The notes under the pieces were generated by a model that ran no database searches, was not told where the DNA came from, and worked only from the letters and a program-made list of their open reading frames with translations. Source: Parasediminibacterium sp051861445 (GTDB taxonomy: Bacteria > Bacteroidota > Bacteroidia > Chitinophagales > Chitinophagaceae). Taken from it: a stretch of 64,000 nucleotides of DNA. Made by a program: the position numbers and the translations under genes. Shown here piece by piece: positions 1-9,215 of this stretch (its first letter is position 1; every line of letters begins with the position of its first letter). Location: assembly GCA_051861445.1 (NCBI GenBank), contig JBHYCS010000009.1, positions 62,001 to 126,000 of the forward strand, in the 5' to 3' direction.

Positions 1-143
1 TTATTGAATCTATACATGGTTACAACATCTAGCAACCATAAAAACAGAGCTACACAACTACCTACAATAATTGCTATTGGCACACTCATCAACATCCATA
101 TAATTATGGGATATTGAGTAAAAAAGGGTTTGTTTTTAAACAT
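1..143 (-). CDS. Putative ClC-type chloride channel, N-terminal part (cut by window edge)
   Basis: An open frame on the minus strand starts at an ATG at 143 and runs off the left edge after about 47 codons. It reads a short polar leader and then a strongly hydrophobic helix (IAIIVGSCVALFLWLLDVV, roughly residues 24-42). The Gly-rich start and the FLWLLD-type end resemble the first helix of voltage-gated chloride channel (ClC/EriC) proteins. The start codon lies 8 bp inside the 3' end of the flavin reductase gene, which suggests translational coupling in one operon. The family call rests on one helix and is tentative; that this is a membrane protein gene is more secure. Confidence 0.5.
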   Translation of the reverse strand, partial: MFKNKPFFTQYPIIIWMLMSVPIAIIVGSCVALFLWLLDVVTMYRFN

Positions 144-1038
144 TAGGAAACTGGTTTTCACTTGACAATAAAACCTGCCAAGCTGCATGTACTTGATTGT
201 TGTTGAGTAATGTAGCAGCATACCTATGTAACTCTATTTCCATTTCTTCTGGATTAATAGAATAGTATTGAATTATGTTTTTTAAAGTGTCGTCTGTAAA
301 ACTTGCTTCAATTAGGGGCATTTCATGCACATTTGCAAGTTGCCCCAAATGATTGCCTGTTAATACTTTACTGTATTTAATACTTGTTGGTAATGCATCT
401 ATTCCTATTGCAATATTTGTATTTGGTTTTGCAATGGTAAACATATTGCTACTATTAATTCTACAATACCAATCTCCTCCAAGCCTTGCTATAAACTCGG
501 TTTTTTTTTGATCTATCATTGTACCATCACTATTCAATAAACTATCATCTACATGCATATACAATACTTCAGCAATCACTAATTGACCAGCACCTCCATT
601 TTCGCCCAAACTTTTAATTTCTTTTACCACACATTCTAATTTTATTTTAGCCTCTTTTACCATTGGTGGCTTCACTTTTGTTGCGGCTTCTTTGGTAAAT
701 CCTGCTTTTATAAATTCGTCAACTCCTCTCTCAAATTCACAACTACTTAGACTCATTTGTTGCACCATTGCTTCATCACACATATTTATAACTACTTCTG
801 CATGTTCTTGTACATTTAGTAAAGTATGTTTTAAGGTATTATCTCTTCCTTTTCTTGATGGTGAAAAAATAACAATCGGTGGATTGGCTGAAAATAGGTT
901 GAAAAAAGAAAATGGGCTTAAGTTAACATTTCCTTTTGCATCGATTGTACTAGCAAAACAAATGGGTCTTGGTGCAATAGCATGTTGTAGCCATTGTTGC
1001 TTTTGCGGAACTGCCAAAACCGATAAATCTATCAACAT
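136..1038 (-). CDS. Flavin reductase family protein (FMN-binding split barrel)
   Basis: A 300-residue protein with the flavin reductase-like FMN-binding split-barrel domain in about residues 10-190. Visible family features are the IAPRPICFAST segment near the N-terminus, SPFSFFNLFSANPP, and a SCEFERGVDEF region around residue 100. Members bind FMN and reduce it or act as flavoredoxins; the partner here is unknown. The C-terminal 100 residues lie outside the core fold and contain no motif I recognise. It precedes and overlaps the putative ClC gene by 8 bp. The start ATG at 1038 directly begins the domain. Confidence 0.8.
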   Translation of the reverse strand: MLIDLSVLAVPQKQQWLQHAIAPRPICFASTIDAKGNVNLSPFSFFNLFSANPPIVIFSPSRKGRDNTLKHTLLNVQEHAEVVINMCDEAMVQQMSLSSCEFERGVDEFIKAGFTKEAATKVKPPMVKEAKIKLECVVKEIKSLGENGGAGQLVIAEVLYMHVDDSLLNSDGTMIDQKKTEFIARLGGDWYCRINSSNMFTIAKPNTNIAIGIDALPTSIKYSKVLTGNHLGQLANVHEMPLIEASFTDDTLKNIIQYYSINPEEMEIELHRYAATLLNNNQVHAAWQVLLSSENQFPNV

Positions 1039-1208
1039 AAATAGTATCTTTTGAATGGTAAATATCTGTATTAAAATTACTTCTTGTTATAGAATTGAAT
1101 TTAAAAGCAATCATCCCCATAATTTTATAGTGTTGATTGGTGTATGAATGCTTTTTATGATTTAAGTTTGTTTAGTATACATTTTACATATACCCAAACT
1201 AATTATTT

Positions 1209-1937
1209 ATGAATGCTCGTTTTTTTTTAAAACATCTATTATTGAGTTGTGTGTGTGTATTTGTTTTCATAATTATAAGCACCAATACATTTGCACAGCA
1301 AGATACCTCAAACGCTAGGCCTGCTTATATAACCAAACTATCTCAAGCAAAATTGCCGCCACCAATGGTTGCAAGTATTAAAAGCTTAACGAAAGATAAA
1401 ATTTATTCGCTACAAGAAGAATATCAACAAAATATACGTGAAGATGGTGAAGAATATGTAATTACCATAAAGCTTAGGTTTATGGACGATCATATTATTG
1501 GCTACATTAAAAAAGCTCCTTTACGCCAATCGAATAGAGTAGAAATTTCTAAAACCATTATTGATATTCCTGTAGAATGGTGTGGAACCATTGATAGTAG
1601 TAAAGCAACACATTGTGTAAAAACATTGGAAGAATTAGAGGCTTTTGCTAAGGAGGTAAAATCGAGTAATTGGCATCAGAAAGATGAGGCCGATGAAATG
1701 GCAGCAGCTAAACCAGAAACTAGTTTTGGAAAACCAGATAATGTAGGTAAGAAAAAGAAAAAAGGTAAAAAAGACGAGGTAAAAGAAGAAGCTACAAAAG
1801 AAACAAGCAAGGAAGAAAAGCCCAAAGAAGAAAAAACGAAGAAAGAAAAGCCTGCCAAAAAATCGAAGAAAAGCATTAAAGAAATGTATGGTGAAGAAGA
1901 AGCAAAAACAGATTCTATTCCACCAACAAAAGGATAA
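1209..1937 (+). CDS. Secreted hypothetical protein with charged Lys/Glu tail
   Basis: 242 residues. A signal peptide is evident: a hydrophobic stretch at residues 9-27 ends in TFAQQ, a common Bacteroidota signal-peptidase I site. Residues about 30-160 form a compact domain I do not recognise, with two Cys (EWCGTIDSS and THCVKTLEE). The C-terminal 80 residues are almost entirely Lys, Glu and Thr, low complexity and probably disordered. The gene converges on nagA with only 3 bp between the stop codons. Function unknown; it probably acts in the periplasm. Confidence 0.65.
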   Translation: MNARFFLKHLLLSCVCVFVFIIISTNTFAQQDTSNARPAYITKLSQAKLPPPMVASIKSLTKDKIYSLQEEYQQNIREDGEEYVITIKLRFMDDHIIGYIKKAPLRQSNRVEISKTIIDIPVEWCGTIDSSKATHCVKTLEELEAFAKEVKSSNWHQKDEADEMAAAKPETSFGKPDNVGKKKKKGKKDEVKEEATKETSKEEKPKEEKTKKEKPAKKSKKSIKEMYGEEEAKTDSIPPTKG

Positions 1938-1940
1938 CAA

Positions 1941-3050
1941 CTACATAAACAAATTTTTAAACACCGTTTGTTGAATATTTAACTGGCTATCGAGTACAAT
2001 AAAATTTACTGGATAGCCTTTTTTTATTTTGCCACTTTGATGATCTATTTTCAACACATTTGCCGGATACAAACTTGCCATTTTTAAAGCCTCTACAATA
2101 TCAATTCCTGCATACGCTACAAGGTTTTGTGTAGCTTTAATCATGGTTAATGCCGATCCACTTAATGTTCCGTTTGTTTCGAAAAAATCATTATTTAAAA
2201 CATGTTTATATGCCCCACTAGTTGTAGCAGTTACAGCATCAGTAATTGTAAACAAACGATTTCCCAATAATTTTTTAGCAATTTGTATGGCTGTATAATC
2301 TACATGATATCCATCAGGAATAATGCTTGCCATTACATGAGCATGATTAAAAACTGCACCCACCATACCTGGCTCTCTATGATGAAAACTACTCATAGCA
2401 TTATATAAATGGGTAACTACATTTACGCCATTGTTAAATGCAGCTGTAGCTTGTGTGTAATTGGCGTTGCTATGACCAGCTGCAATAATAATATCTTGTG
2501 AATGAATGTATTCAACAACTTCGTTACTACAAACTTCAGGAGCAAGTGTTATCATTTTAATAACACCTTTTCCATATTCAATAACATCTTTTACTTGTTG
2601 CAATGTTGGTGCGTAAATACAATTTTCTTTATGTACACCTCTTTTTTCAACACTAATCCAAGGACCTTCTAAATGTATACCCAAACATCCTTTTTTTCCC
2701 AACTTCCAATATTCTTTTACTGCATCAATACAAGCAAACATTACTTCTTGTGTGTTGGTAGCTACTGTTGGCAAAAAATAAGCAACGCCGCTTTTTTCAC
2801 AATCGGTTTGTAATTGAATTAACGATTCTACATTTTTAAATTCAGAAAACAACAAACTTCCGCTTCCATAAATTTGAGCATCAATAAAAGCTGGCACAAG
2901 CATGTGTTTACCATATTGTATGCGTTGAATAGAATTATCTAAAGAAACTTGTGCTGTAATATCTACAACTATATCATTGTGTGTAACAATAGCATGATGG
3001 GGTAAAATAGATTCTCCTGTAAATATATAATCGGCACAGTAGGCTATCAT
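1941..3050 (-). CDS. nagA: N-acetylglucosamine-6-phosphate deacetylase
   Basis: 369 residues, full length for NagA, which deacetylates GlcNAc-6-phosphate to GlcN-6-phosphate in amino-sugar and cell-wall recycling. Metal-site motifs are visible: HLEGPW (Glu ligand), AAGHSNANY (His), VTHLYNAMS (His) and ITDAVTAT (catalytic Asp). At the end of strand 1, where many amidohydrolases have HxH, this protein reads DAQIYG. E. coli NagA likewise lacks HxH there (Gln and Asn) and uses one metal, so a mononuclear site is inferred. The next gene downstream of its promoter side, 15 bp away, is a nitrilase-fold amidase in the same direction, which suggests co-transcription. Confidence 0.9.
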   Translation of the reverse strand: MIAYCADYIFTGESILPHHAIVTHNDIVVDITAQVSLDNSIQRIQYGKHMLVPAFIDAQIYGSGSLLFSEFKNVESLIQLQTDCEKSGVAYFLPTVATNTQEVMFACIDAVKEYWKLGKKGCLGIHLEGPWISVEKRGVHKENCIYAPTLQQVKDVIEYGKGVIKMITLAPEVCSNEVVEYIHSQDIIIAAGHSNANYTQATAAFNNGVNVVTHLYNAMSSFHHREPGMVGAVFNHAHVMASIIPDGYHVDYTAIQIAKKLLGNRLFTITDAVTATTSGAYKHVLNNDFFETNGTLSGSALTMIKATQNLVAYAGIDIVEALKMASLYPANVLKIDHQSGKIKKGYPVNFIVLDSQLNIQQTVFKNLFM

Positions 3051-3065
3051 TGTTATGGTTGGTTT

Positions 3066-3866
3066 TTAGGATTGTTGAATAAACGAAAACGCATCTGCAT
3101 CTTTTAAAAATGGTAATTGTTGCCTTATTTGCTCAATTATAGATGTATCTATTGTAGTAGTAAAAATGGTTTCATTATGTGCTTCTGTAAACACTACTTC
3201 ACCCATCGGATTGATGATACAACTATCACCACTATGATAAATATTATTGCCATCGTTACCAACTCTGTTAACACCAATTACATAACATTGGTTTTCAATA
3301 GCCCTTGCTGTTAATAAGGTTTTCCAAGCATGGCTTCTTTTTTCTGGCCAATTGGCCACATAAATCAACACATCGTATTCAGGAGATTTTTCAGCATTCA
3401 TACTTTGCCTTGCCCAAACAGGAAAACGCAAATCGTAGCAAATTTGTAGATTTATTTTTATGCCATTTACTTGAGCAATGAGTCGTTTATTACCAGCATT
3501 GTAATGTTTGTTTTCTCCTGCAAAAGCAAATAGATGTCGTTTATCGTAATAGCCAAAACTGCCATTAGGCAACATCCAAATAAGTCTATTGTAAAAATGA
3601 TTATTTTCTTGAATAATTAAACTTCCGGTAATAATTATTTTGTGCTTGGTTGCCATTGCTTGCATCCATTTTACCGCAGAACCATCCATAGTTTCGGCAA
3701 ATTGTTGCGGTTGCATACTGAAGCCTGTGGTAAACATTTCTGGTAGAATTACTACTTCTGTTTTTTCTTTAATGCTTTCAATCTTTTGAGTAAACATGTT
3801 TAAGTTCGCAGAAACATCTTCCCAAAACAAATTCGTTTGTATAATGGTAAATCGAAGTGATGACAT
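3066..3866 (-). CDS. Nitrilase-fold omega-amidase (YafV-like)
   Basis: 266 residues of the carbon-nitrogen hydrolase fold. The catalytic triad is in place: Glu43 in LPEMFTTGFS, Lys109 in YYDKRH and Cys143 in LQICYDLRFP. The overall layout matches the YafV/omega-amidase branch, whose members hydrolyse alpha-ketoglutaramate or similar omega-amides in metabolite repair. It is cytoplasmic, with no signal peptide. It lies 15 bp upstream of nagA and 24 bp downstream of the LpxR-like gene, so these three minus-strand genes probably share a transcript. The exact substrate is inferred from the subfamily. Confidence 0.85.
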   Translation of the reverse strand: MSSLRFTIIQTNLFWEDVSANLNMFTQKIESIKEKTEVVILPEMFTTGFSMQPQQFAETMDGSAVKWMQAMATKHKIIITGSLIIQENNHFYNRLIWMLPNGSFGYYDKRHLFAFAGENKHYNAGNKRLIAQVNGIKINLQICYDLRFPVWARQSMNAEKSPEYDVLIYVANWPEKRSHAWKTLLTARAIENQCYVIGVNRVGNDGNNIYHSGDSCIINPMGEVVFTEAHNETIFTTTIDTSIIEQIRQQLPFLKDADAFSFIQQS

Positions 3867-3890
3867 ATAATGAAAGTAATACTTTTCTGT

Positions 3891-4823
3891 TTAGAATTGA
3901 TAGCCAATACTAATTGTTCCAAAACGTTGTGGTCTTTGCTGTAGCGTTCCCTCAGGCGTTAAATAGCTTACACCTAATTTACCTGTAAAGTTTTTTTCAG
4001 CATAAACAATTTGCCAATTTTGTTGATAAACTAACCGATGTATGTTATTAGCATTTGCATCGTTGGTAAATAACCCCCCTTGTACCGTTGCATTGTAAGC
4101 ATAAGCGGTTAATTGTGGCTGAAAGGAAAAAAACAGTTCGAATTTCTTTTTAGCATTTGCTTCTGTGGATAACATTTGTGCATTGAAAAGTGCACCGTTA
4201 TTAAGTTTATTCATCCATCCTACAGAAATAAATGTTCCAACTTTAGCATAAGTAAATGTGTTGCCAACAGTAGCTTCTACCATTGGTACAACTTGATACC
4301 ATTGCTTTTTTTTACTACTAAATATATGTTTAGCAATGGTATATCTGCCATTAATACCCAATTCATTTTGCAACTGATTTTCCCAACCGCCATGCTGTCT
4401 AAAACCCATTACTCTATGTATGTATTGTTGTACATTCTCTCCCAATGCATTTTTACCAATTGTGGCTACATTGGCCTCCCATTGATGCATGGTATTTTGT
4501 TTTACAAATTTTGTTTGCGAATAAGCAAGCGAAAGAAGTCCACAAAATGGTCTGTCAATACCATTGCGTAAATAAAACACTCTTCCTTGTGGGGTAAATA
4601 TTTTATGTGTTAATGTAAGTTCTCTTAACACATTAGGTTGTTTAGCGGTATTGGCAAATCGATAATGAATAAAAAAACCACTACTATAATATCCATCTTT
4701 TAATTTACCTAAATAAGCATCGTTATCTGTAGTTATACTTAGCTGATGTACCTTACTTTTTTGTGCTGAAGAACCCCAACAAGAAAGTATAGTTATAATG
4801 AAAAAAGTAACTTTCTGTAGCAT
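3891..4823 (-). CDS. LpxR-like lipid A deacylase family outer-membrane protein (DUF2219)
   Basis: 310 residues. A short signal peptide ends near SSAQK. The mature N-terminus carries the family hallmark TTDNDAYLG followed by a DGYYSSGFFI segment, where LpxR enzymes have the conserved Asn-Asp and the tyrosine-rich TDxYYTNG stretch. The protein ends in an aromatic residue (IGYQF), as expected for an outer-membrane beta-barrel. LpxR removes 3'-acyloxyacyl chains from lipid A; whether this relative has that activity is not shown. It lies in a minus-strand run with recX upstream. Confidence 0.7.
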   Translation of the reverse strand: MLQKVTFFIITILSCWGSSAQKSKVHQLSITTDNDAYLGKLKDGYYSSGFFIHYRFANTAKQPNVLRELTLTHKIFTPQGRVFYLRNGIDRPFCGLLSLAYSQTKFVKQNTMHQWEANVATIGKNALGENVQQYIHRVMGFRQHGGWENQLQNELGINGRYTIAKHIFSSKKKQWYQVVPMVEATVGNTFTYAKVGTFISVGWMNKLNNGALFNAQMLSTEANAKKKFELFFSFQPQLTAYAYNATVQGGLFTNDANANNIHRLVYQQNWQIVYAEKNFTGKLGVSYLTPEGTLQQRPQRFGTISIGYQF

Positions 4824-4838
4824 GCAATCTTTTTAAAA

Positions 4839-5327
4839 TCAATTATCTTTTTCTTTATTTCTGATTAGCTGAATTGCATTGTTAATCAATGCATGTTCAA
4901 AACCTTTTTGTGTTAAGTAAGCAATGGTTTTAGCTTGTCTATTTAAGTATTGTTCGTGTTTTAAACTATCCCATTTTTTTAAAACAAGTGTTTGTATTGT
5001 TTGCAAATAATCTTCTTCTTCGATTGTTTTCATTGCTTTTTTAATACAATAACTACTTACTCTTTTCTGTTTTAATTCGTATTCAATTTTTATTTTGCCC
5101 CACTGTTTTATTCTAAACTTTCCACCAACAAAGGCAAAAGCAAATCGTTCTTCATTCAAATAATTTTCTTCAATTAATTTACTAATTAGAACATCTGCTT
5201 CAGATTTATAAATTCCAAAGCTGTATATTTTTTCCAACACTTCTTGATGGCAACGTTCTTGATAACTACAAAAATGTTTTAGTTTTTGATAAGCCTGTTC
5301 ACTTGTTAATTTTTTATTTAAAAACAT
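4839..5327 (-). CDS. recX: Regulatory protein RecX
   Basis: RecX modulates RecA filament activity. The protein is a set of three-helix repeats with typical spacing (EQAYQKLKHFCSYQERCHQEV; LIEENYLNEERFAFAFV; GKIKIEYELKQKRVSS). I chose the ATG at 5327 (162 residues). The frame extends to a TTG at 5357, but the extra residues do not resemble the family N-terminus, whereas MFLNKKLTSEQAYQKL does. No recA is nearby. It ends 16 bp before the LpxR-like gene in the same direction. Confidence 0.82.
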   Translation of the reverse strand: MFLNKKLTSEQAYQKLKHFCSYQERCHQEVLEKIYSFGIYKSEADVLISKLIEENYLNEERFAFAFVGGKFRIKQWGKIKIEYELKQKRVSSYCIKKAMKTIEEEDYLQTIQTLVLKKWDSLKHEQYLNRQAKTIAYLTQKGFEHALINNAIQLIRNKEKDN

Positions 5328-5482
5328 AAACAATGATGCAATAGTTTGAATTTGCAAGTTATATAAACACCTGATGTTAACGTTGCTTTTTTAGTAATTT
5401 GATAGAAAGTTATTCTCTACTAATATTTTTTGAAACAATTAGCTTTAACATGATTTAGATTTGAAGATTAAACGATTGCCCT

Positions 5483-7534
5483 ATGTATCAACTACAAAAT
5501 TTTATTGCAGGAAATTGGATGTTAGGTAAAGGTGATGAAACCATTTTATACAATGCCATTACTGCTACACCTATTGCTACTGCTACTAGTAAAGGAATTG
5601 ATATGGCAATTGCTGTTGAATTTGCCAGAAAAAAGGGGAATAGTGCTTTACGTAAAATGACGTTTCAACAAAGAGCTTTACTATTGAAGGCGTTGGCATT
5701 ATACTTACAAAATCATTTAGAAAAACTATATGCCATCAGCTATCAAACTGGTGCTACAAAAGCCGATAGTTGGGTAGATATTGAAGGTGGAATTGGTAAT
5801 TTATTTGCCTATGCATCGCTTCGAAAAAAATTGCCCGACGAGTGTTTTTTGATAGATGGAGAAGCTCATTATTTAGGTAAGCAAAATACATTTATGGGGC
5901 AACATTTATTGGTGCCAAAAGAGGGTGTTGCTGTCCATATAAATGCATATAATTTTCCTGTTTGGGGAATGCTAGAAAAAATTGCCGTAAACTTTTTAGC
6001 CGGTGTTCCTGCTATTGTAAAACCGGCAACAGTTACCTCTTATTTAACAGAAGCTGTGGTAAAAATAATTATCGAAAGTAATATTTTACCTACAGGTACT
6101 TTACAACTTATTTGTGGTAGTGCAGGCAATTTATTACAACAACTCAATAGTCAAGATGTGGTAACTTTTACAGGTTCTGCTAATACTGGTTTATTGTTAA
6201 AAAGCAACCCACATTTATTGGCAAACAATATTCCATTTACGATGGAAGCAGATTCTTTAAACTGCATTGTTTTGGGTGAAGATGTTATACCAACTATGCC
6301 TGAATGGAACTTGTTTATTAAAGAAGTAAGAAGAGAAATAACACTAAAATGTGGACAAAGATGCACTGGTGTTCGTAGAATTTTTGTTCCAGAAAAGTAT
6401 ATAGAAGAAGTATCGAAAAGTTTGCAAACAGCATTGGCAGAAACTGTAATTGGTAATCCGCAAAATGCTACTGTAAAAATGGGTAGTTTAGCTGGCACAC
6501 AACAACGAGTGGAAGTATTGGAACAAGTAAATCGTTTGTTAGCCACATCATCTATTATTTATGGTACAACAGAAAATATAGAAGTGGTAGATGCTGATGG
6601 AAAAAAAGGTGCATTCATGAGCCCTATTTTATTGTTAAATACAGAGCCATTTACTAAAACTGATACACATGAATTAGAACCGTTTGGTCCAGTTTCTACA
6701 TTAATGCCTTATCGTGGAATTGATGAAGCCATAGAGCTATCTAAAATGGGTAAAGGTTCTTTGTGTAGTACCATTGTAACTGCCAATAAAACTATTGCTA
6801 AAAACTATGTTTTGGGTGCAGCTACACATCATGGTAGAATATTGGTTTTAAACCAAGAAAATGCTAAAGAAAATACAGGACATGGTAGCCCTCTTCCGTT
6901 GTTGGTGCATGGTGGACCAGGAAGAGCTGGTGGCGGTGAAGAAATGGGTGGTTTAAGGGGTTTGCATCATTACATGCAACGAGTAGCTGTGCAAGCTTCA
7001 CCTAATTTTACAACTGCAATTACCAATGTTTATCAACAATATGCAACACCTAATTTAGATGCTATTCATCCATTTAAAAAACACTTTGAAGAAATACAAG
7101 TTGGCGATGCTTTAATTACAGGAAAAAGAACCATCACCACTACCGATATTAGCAATTTTGCCAACCTTACTTGGGATCATTTTTATGCCCATACAGATGC
7201 TACTTCTTTAACTGATACATTATTTGAACAACCAGTTGCACATGGCTATTTTATACTAAGTGCAGCTGCTGGTTTATTTGTTGATGGAAGCCACAAAGGC
7301 CCTGTTTTATTAAACTACGGAATTGAAGAATTTAGATTTACAAAGCCTGTATATGCTGGCTCAACCATACATGTTCAATTTACTTGTAAACAAAAAATTA
7401 GTCAAGAAAAAAGAAACGAAACCGATATTGAAAAAGGTATTGTAATATGGTTGGTTGAAGTAAAAGATAACCTGAACGAATTGGTAGGTGTTGGCACTAT
7501 TTTAACGATGGTGAAAAAGAAAGTTATTGATTAA
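5483..7534 (+). CDS. paaZ: Bifunctional PaaZ: oxepin-CoA hydrolase / 3-oxo-5,6-dehydrosuberyl-CoA semialdehyde dehydrogenase
   Basis: 683 residues in two domains, the normal size for PaaZ. Residues 1 to about 520 are an aldehyde dehydrogenase with the catalytic Cys294 in KCGQRCTG and the general-base Glu255 in FTMEADSLN. Residues about 540-683 are a MaoC-like (R)-enoyl-CoA hydratase with a TWDHFYAHTD segment. In the aerobic phenylacetate pathway the C-terminal domain opens the oxepin-CoA ring and the N-terminal domain oxidises the aldehyde. No other paa gene lies in this window, so it is transcribed alone. Its stop overlaps the convergent ACR3 gene by 4 bp. Confidence 0.88.
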   Translation: MYQLQNFIAGNWMLGKGDETILYNAITATPIATATSKGIDMAIAVEFARKKGNSALRKMTFQQRALLLKALALYLQNHLEKLYAISYQTGATKADSWVDIEGGIGNLFAYASLRKKLPDECFLIDGEAHYLGKQNTFMGQHLLVPKEGVAVHINAYNFPVWGMLEKIAVNFLAGVPAIVKPATVTSYLTEAVVKIIIESNILPTGTLQLICGSAGNLLQQLNSQDVVTFTGSANTGLLLKSNPHLLANNIPFTMEADSLNCIVLGEDVIPTMPEWNLFIKEVRREITLKCGQRCTGVRRIFVPEKYIEEVSKSLQTALAETVIGNPQNATVKMGSLAGTQQRVEVLEQVNRLLATSSIIYGTTENIEVVDADGKKGAFMSPILLLNTEPFTKTDTHELEPFGPVSTLMPYRGIDEAIELSKMGKGSLCSTIVTANKTIAKNYVLGAATHHGRILVLNQENAKENTGHGSPLPLLVHGGPGRAGGGEEMGGLRGLHHYMQRVAVQASPNFTTAITNVYQQYATPNLDAIHPFKKHFEEIQVGDALITGKRTITTTDISNFANLTWDHFYAHTDATSLTDTLFEQPVAHGYFILSAAAGLFVDGSHKGPVLLNYGIEEFRFTKPVYAGSTIHVQFTCKQKISQEKRNETDIEKGIVIWLVEVKDNLNELVGVGTILTMVKKKVID

Positions 7535-8556
7535 TATTTTTGCTTTAACCACAAACTCATTTTTACCAACAATATCAATACAGGCACTTCTACCAATGGA
7601 CCAATTACACCTACAAAAGCTTGTGGTGAATGAATACCAAAAACTGCTATTGCTACAGCAATGGCCAATTCAAAATTGTTGCCTGTAGCTGTAAAAGCAA
7701 TAGACGCATTTGTTGCATATGGTAAGTGCATATATTTTCCTATAAAAAAACTTACAAAAAAAGTAATGATAAAATAAATGATTAATGGAATGGCAACTTG
7801 CAATACTTGTAGTGGTAATTGCAAAATTTCATTTCCTTTTAAGCTAAACATGAACACAATTGTAAACAACAAAGCATATAAAGTAATAGGAGATATTTTG
7901 GGAATAAATGTTCTATTCAACCATTCAAGTCCTTTTTGTTGAATCACTACATATCTGCTAATAAATGCCAATAAAAAGGGAATGCCTAAATATGTAAATA
8001 CACTTTTTGCAACATCTTCAAACGGAACAGAAATATCAAAATTTCCAAAGCCCAATTGTTTGGGTAAAACATTTAAAAAAAGCCAAGCATAAAAACTATA
8101 AAACACAAGTTGAAAAATACTATTTAATGCTACCAAAACAGCAGCGTATTCTCTATTTCCTTTAGCTAAATCGTTCCAAACAATTACCATTGCTATACAC
8201 CTTGCCAATCCTATTAAAATTAAGCCCACCATATATTCTGGCTGATTACCTAAGAAAACAATTGCCAATACAAACATTAAAACAGGACCAATTATCCAGT
8301 TTAACAACAAAGAAAGTAGCATTGCTTTTTTATCTTGAAAAACTTTGGGCAACAACGTGTAATCTACTTTTACAAGTGGTGGATACATCATTAAAATTAG
8401 TCCAATTGCTAAAGGAACATTTGTAGATTGAAACGATAATGCGTCCATTACAGTTGATATGTTTGGTACAAAATATCCAATTGCAATACCTAACATCATT
8501 GCAAGAAATATCCATAGCGTAAGATAGCGATCTAAAAATTTGAGTTTGGGTTGCAT
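7531..8556 (-). CDS. arsB: ACR3-family arsenite efflux permease
   Basis: 341 residues with about ten transmembrane helices. The conserved helix-4 segment GLARCIAMVIVWNDLAKGN contains the Cys that is essential for As(III) transport in ACR3 proteins, and FTATGNNFELAIAVAI near the C-terminus is another family signature. It exports arsenite at the inner membrane. It is the last gene of a four-gene unit arsR-DUF6428-arsC-ACR3, 11 bp after arsC, and its stop overlaps the convergent paaZ by 4 bp. Often labelled acr3 or arsB. Confidence 0.92.
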   Translation of the reverse strand: MQPKLKFLDRYLTLWIFLAMMLGIAIGYFVPNISTVMDALSFQSTNVPLAIGLILMMYPPLVKVDYTLLPKVFQDKKAMLLSLLLNWIIGPVLMFVLAIVFLGNQPEYMVGLILIGLARCIAMVIVWNDLAKGNREYAAVLVALNSIFQLVFYSFYAWLFLNVLPKQLGFGNFDISVPFEDVAKSVFTYLGIPFLLAFISRYVVIQQKGLEWLNRTFIPKISPITLYALLFTIVFMFSLKGNEILQLPLQVLQVAIPLIIYFIITFFVSFFIGKYMHLPYATNASIAFTATGNNFELAIAVAIAVFGIHSPQAFVGVIGPLVEVPVLILLVKMSLWLKQKY

Positions 8557-8567
8557 GGTTTGAATGT

Positions 8568-9188
8568 TTATAGCTTATTGGTTTTTATTTGCGAAAAAAC
8601 ATACATCATTTCTTGTGCAATTTGTATGCTTCTTTCTGTATATACAGCTGTTTGTTGTGGTGTGTTATCGGCTATTTTAGGATCGGTGTACTTAATAGGA
8701 AATCTAGCATTAGCACCTATAACTACAGGACAAGCTTCGTTTGCATTGTTACAAGTCATAATTGCAGCAAAACTATTTTGTGGATTAAATGCATGATTAT
8801 AGGCTTTTGAAAAACAAACAATTGGCATTTCGTTGGCTGCATATTTTACTGCATAAACCGGATTGCTTGTATTGCTTAGTGCTTCAATCGAAAATCCTTG
8901 ATTACGCAATGTTTCTGCAACTTTTATGTACATAGCTGTTGCTTCTGTTCCTCCAGAAAAACAGTACACATTTTTTATTGAAAAATGATACGCCATAGTT
9001 TGAGCCCAAATTTGTGATAAATGACTTCTTCTAGAATTGTGGGTACAAATAAAATTAAGCCGAATGGTTTCTTGTACATCGGTTTGTTGTTGTAAATAAG
9101 CAATTAAAGGTTGTAGCACTTCTTTTCTTTCGTTGCTAATTTGTTCTGTAGATAAGCTATTTATTGTTGCTAAAAGTGTCGTATTCAT
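8568..9188 (-). CDS. arsC: Arsenate reductase of the low-molecular-weight phosphatase type
   Basis: 206 residues. The phosphate-loop motif C-x5-R is seen in FICTHNSRRSHLSQIW (Cys-Thr-His-Asn-Ser-Arg-Arg) after an N-terminal extension of about 45 residues. Further Cys residues that could take part in a thiol relay are in PIVCFSKAYNH and EACPVVIGANA. Such enzymes reduce As(V) to As(III) in the cytoplasm; a protein-tyrosine phosphatase role is the alternative label for this fold. The setting, between DUF6428 and the arsenite exporter in an arsR-led operon, favours arsenate reduction. Confidence 0.85.
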   Translation of the reverse strand: MNTTLLATINSLSTEQISNERKEVLQPLIAYLQQQTDVQETIRLNFICTHNSRRSHLSQIWAQTMAYHFSIKNVYCFSGGTEATAMYIKVAETLRNQGFSIEALSNTSNPVYAVKYAANEMPIVCFSKAYNHAFNPQNSFAAIMTCNNANEACPVVIGANARFPIKYTDPKIADNTPQQTAVYTERSIQIAQEMMYVFSQIKTNKL

Positions 9189-9215
9189 ATTGAGTTGTTT
9201 TTTGTTTGTTTTTGT

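Noticed and set aside
1635..1940. Minus-strand Phe-rich frames opposite the 1209-1937 gene
   Set aside because: They are the complement of the Lys/Glu-rich tail and have no other support.
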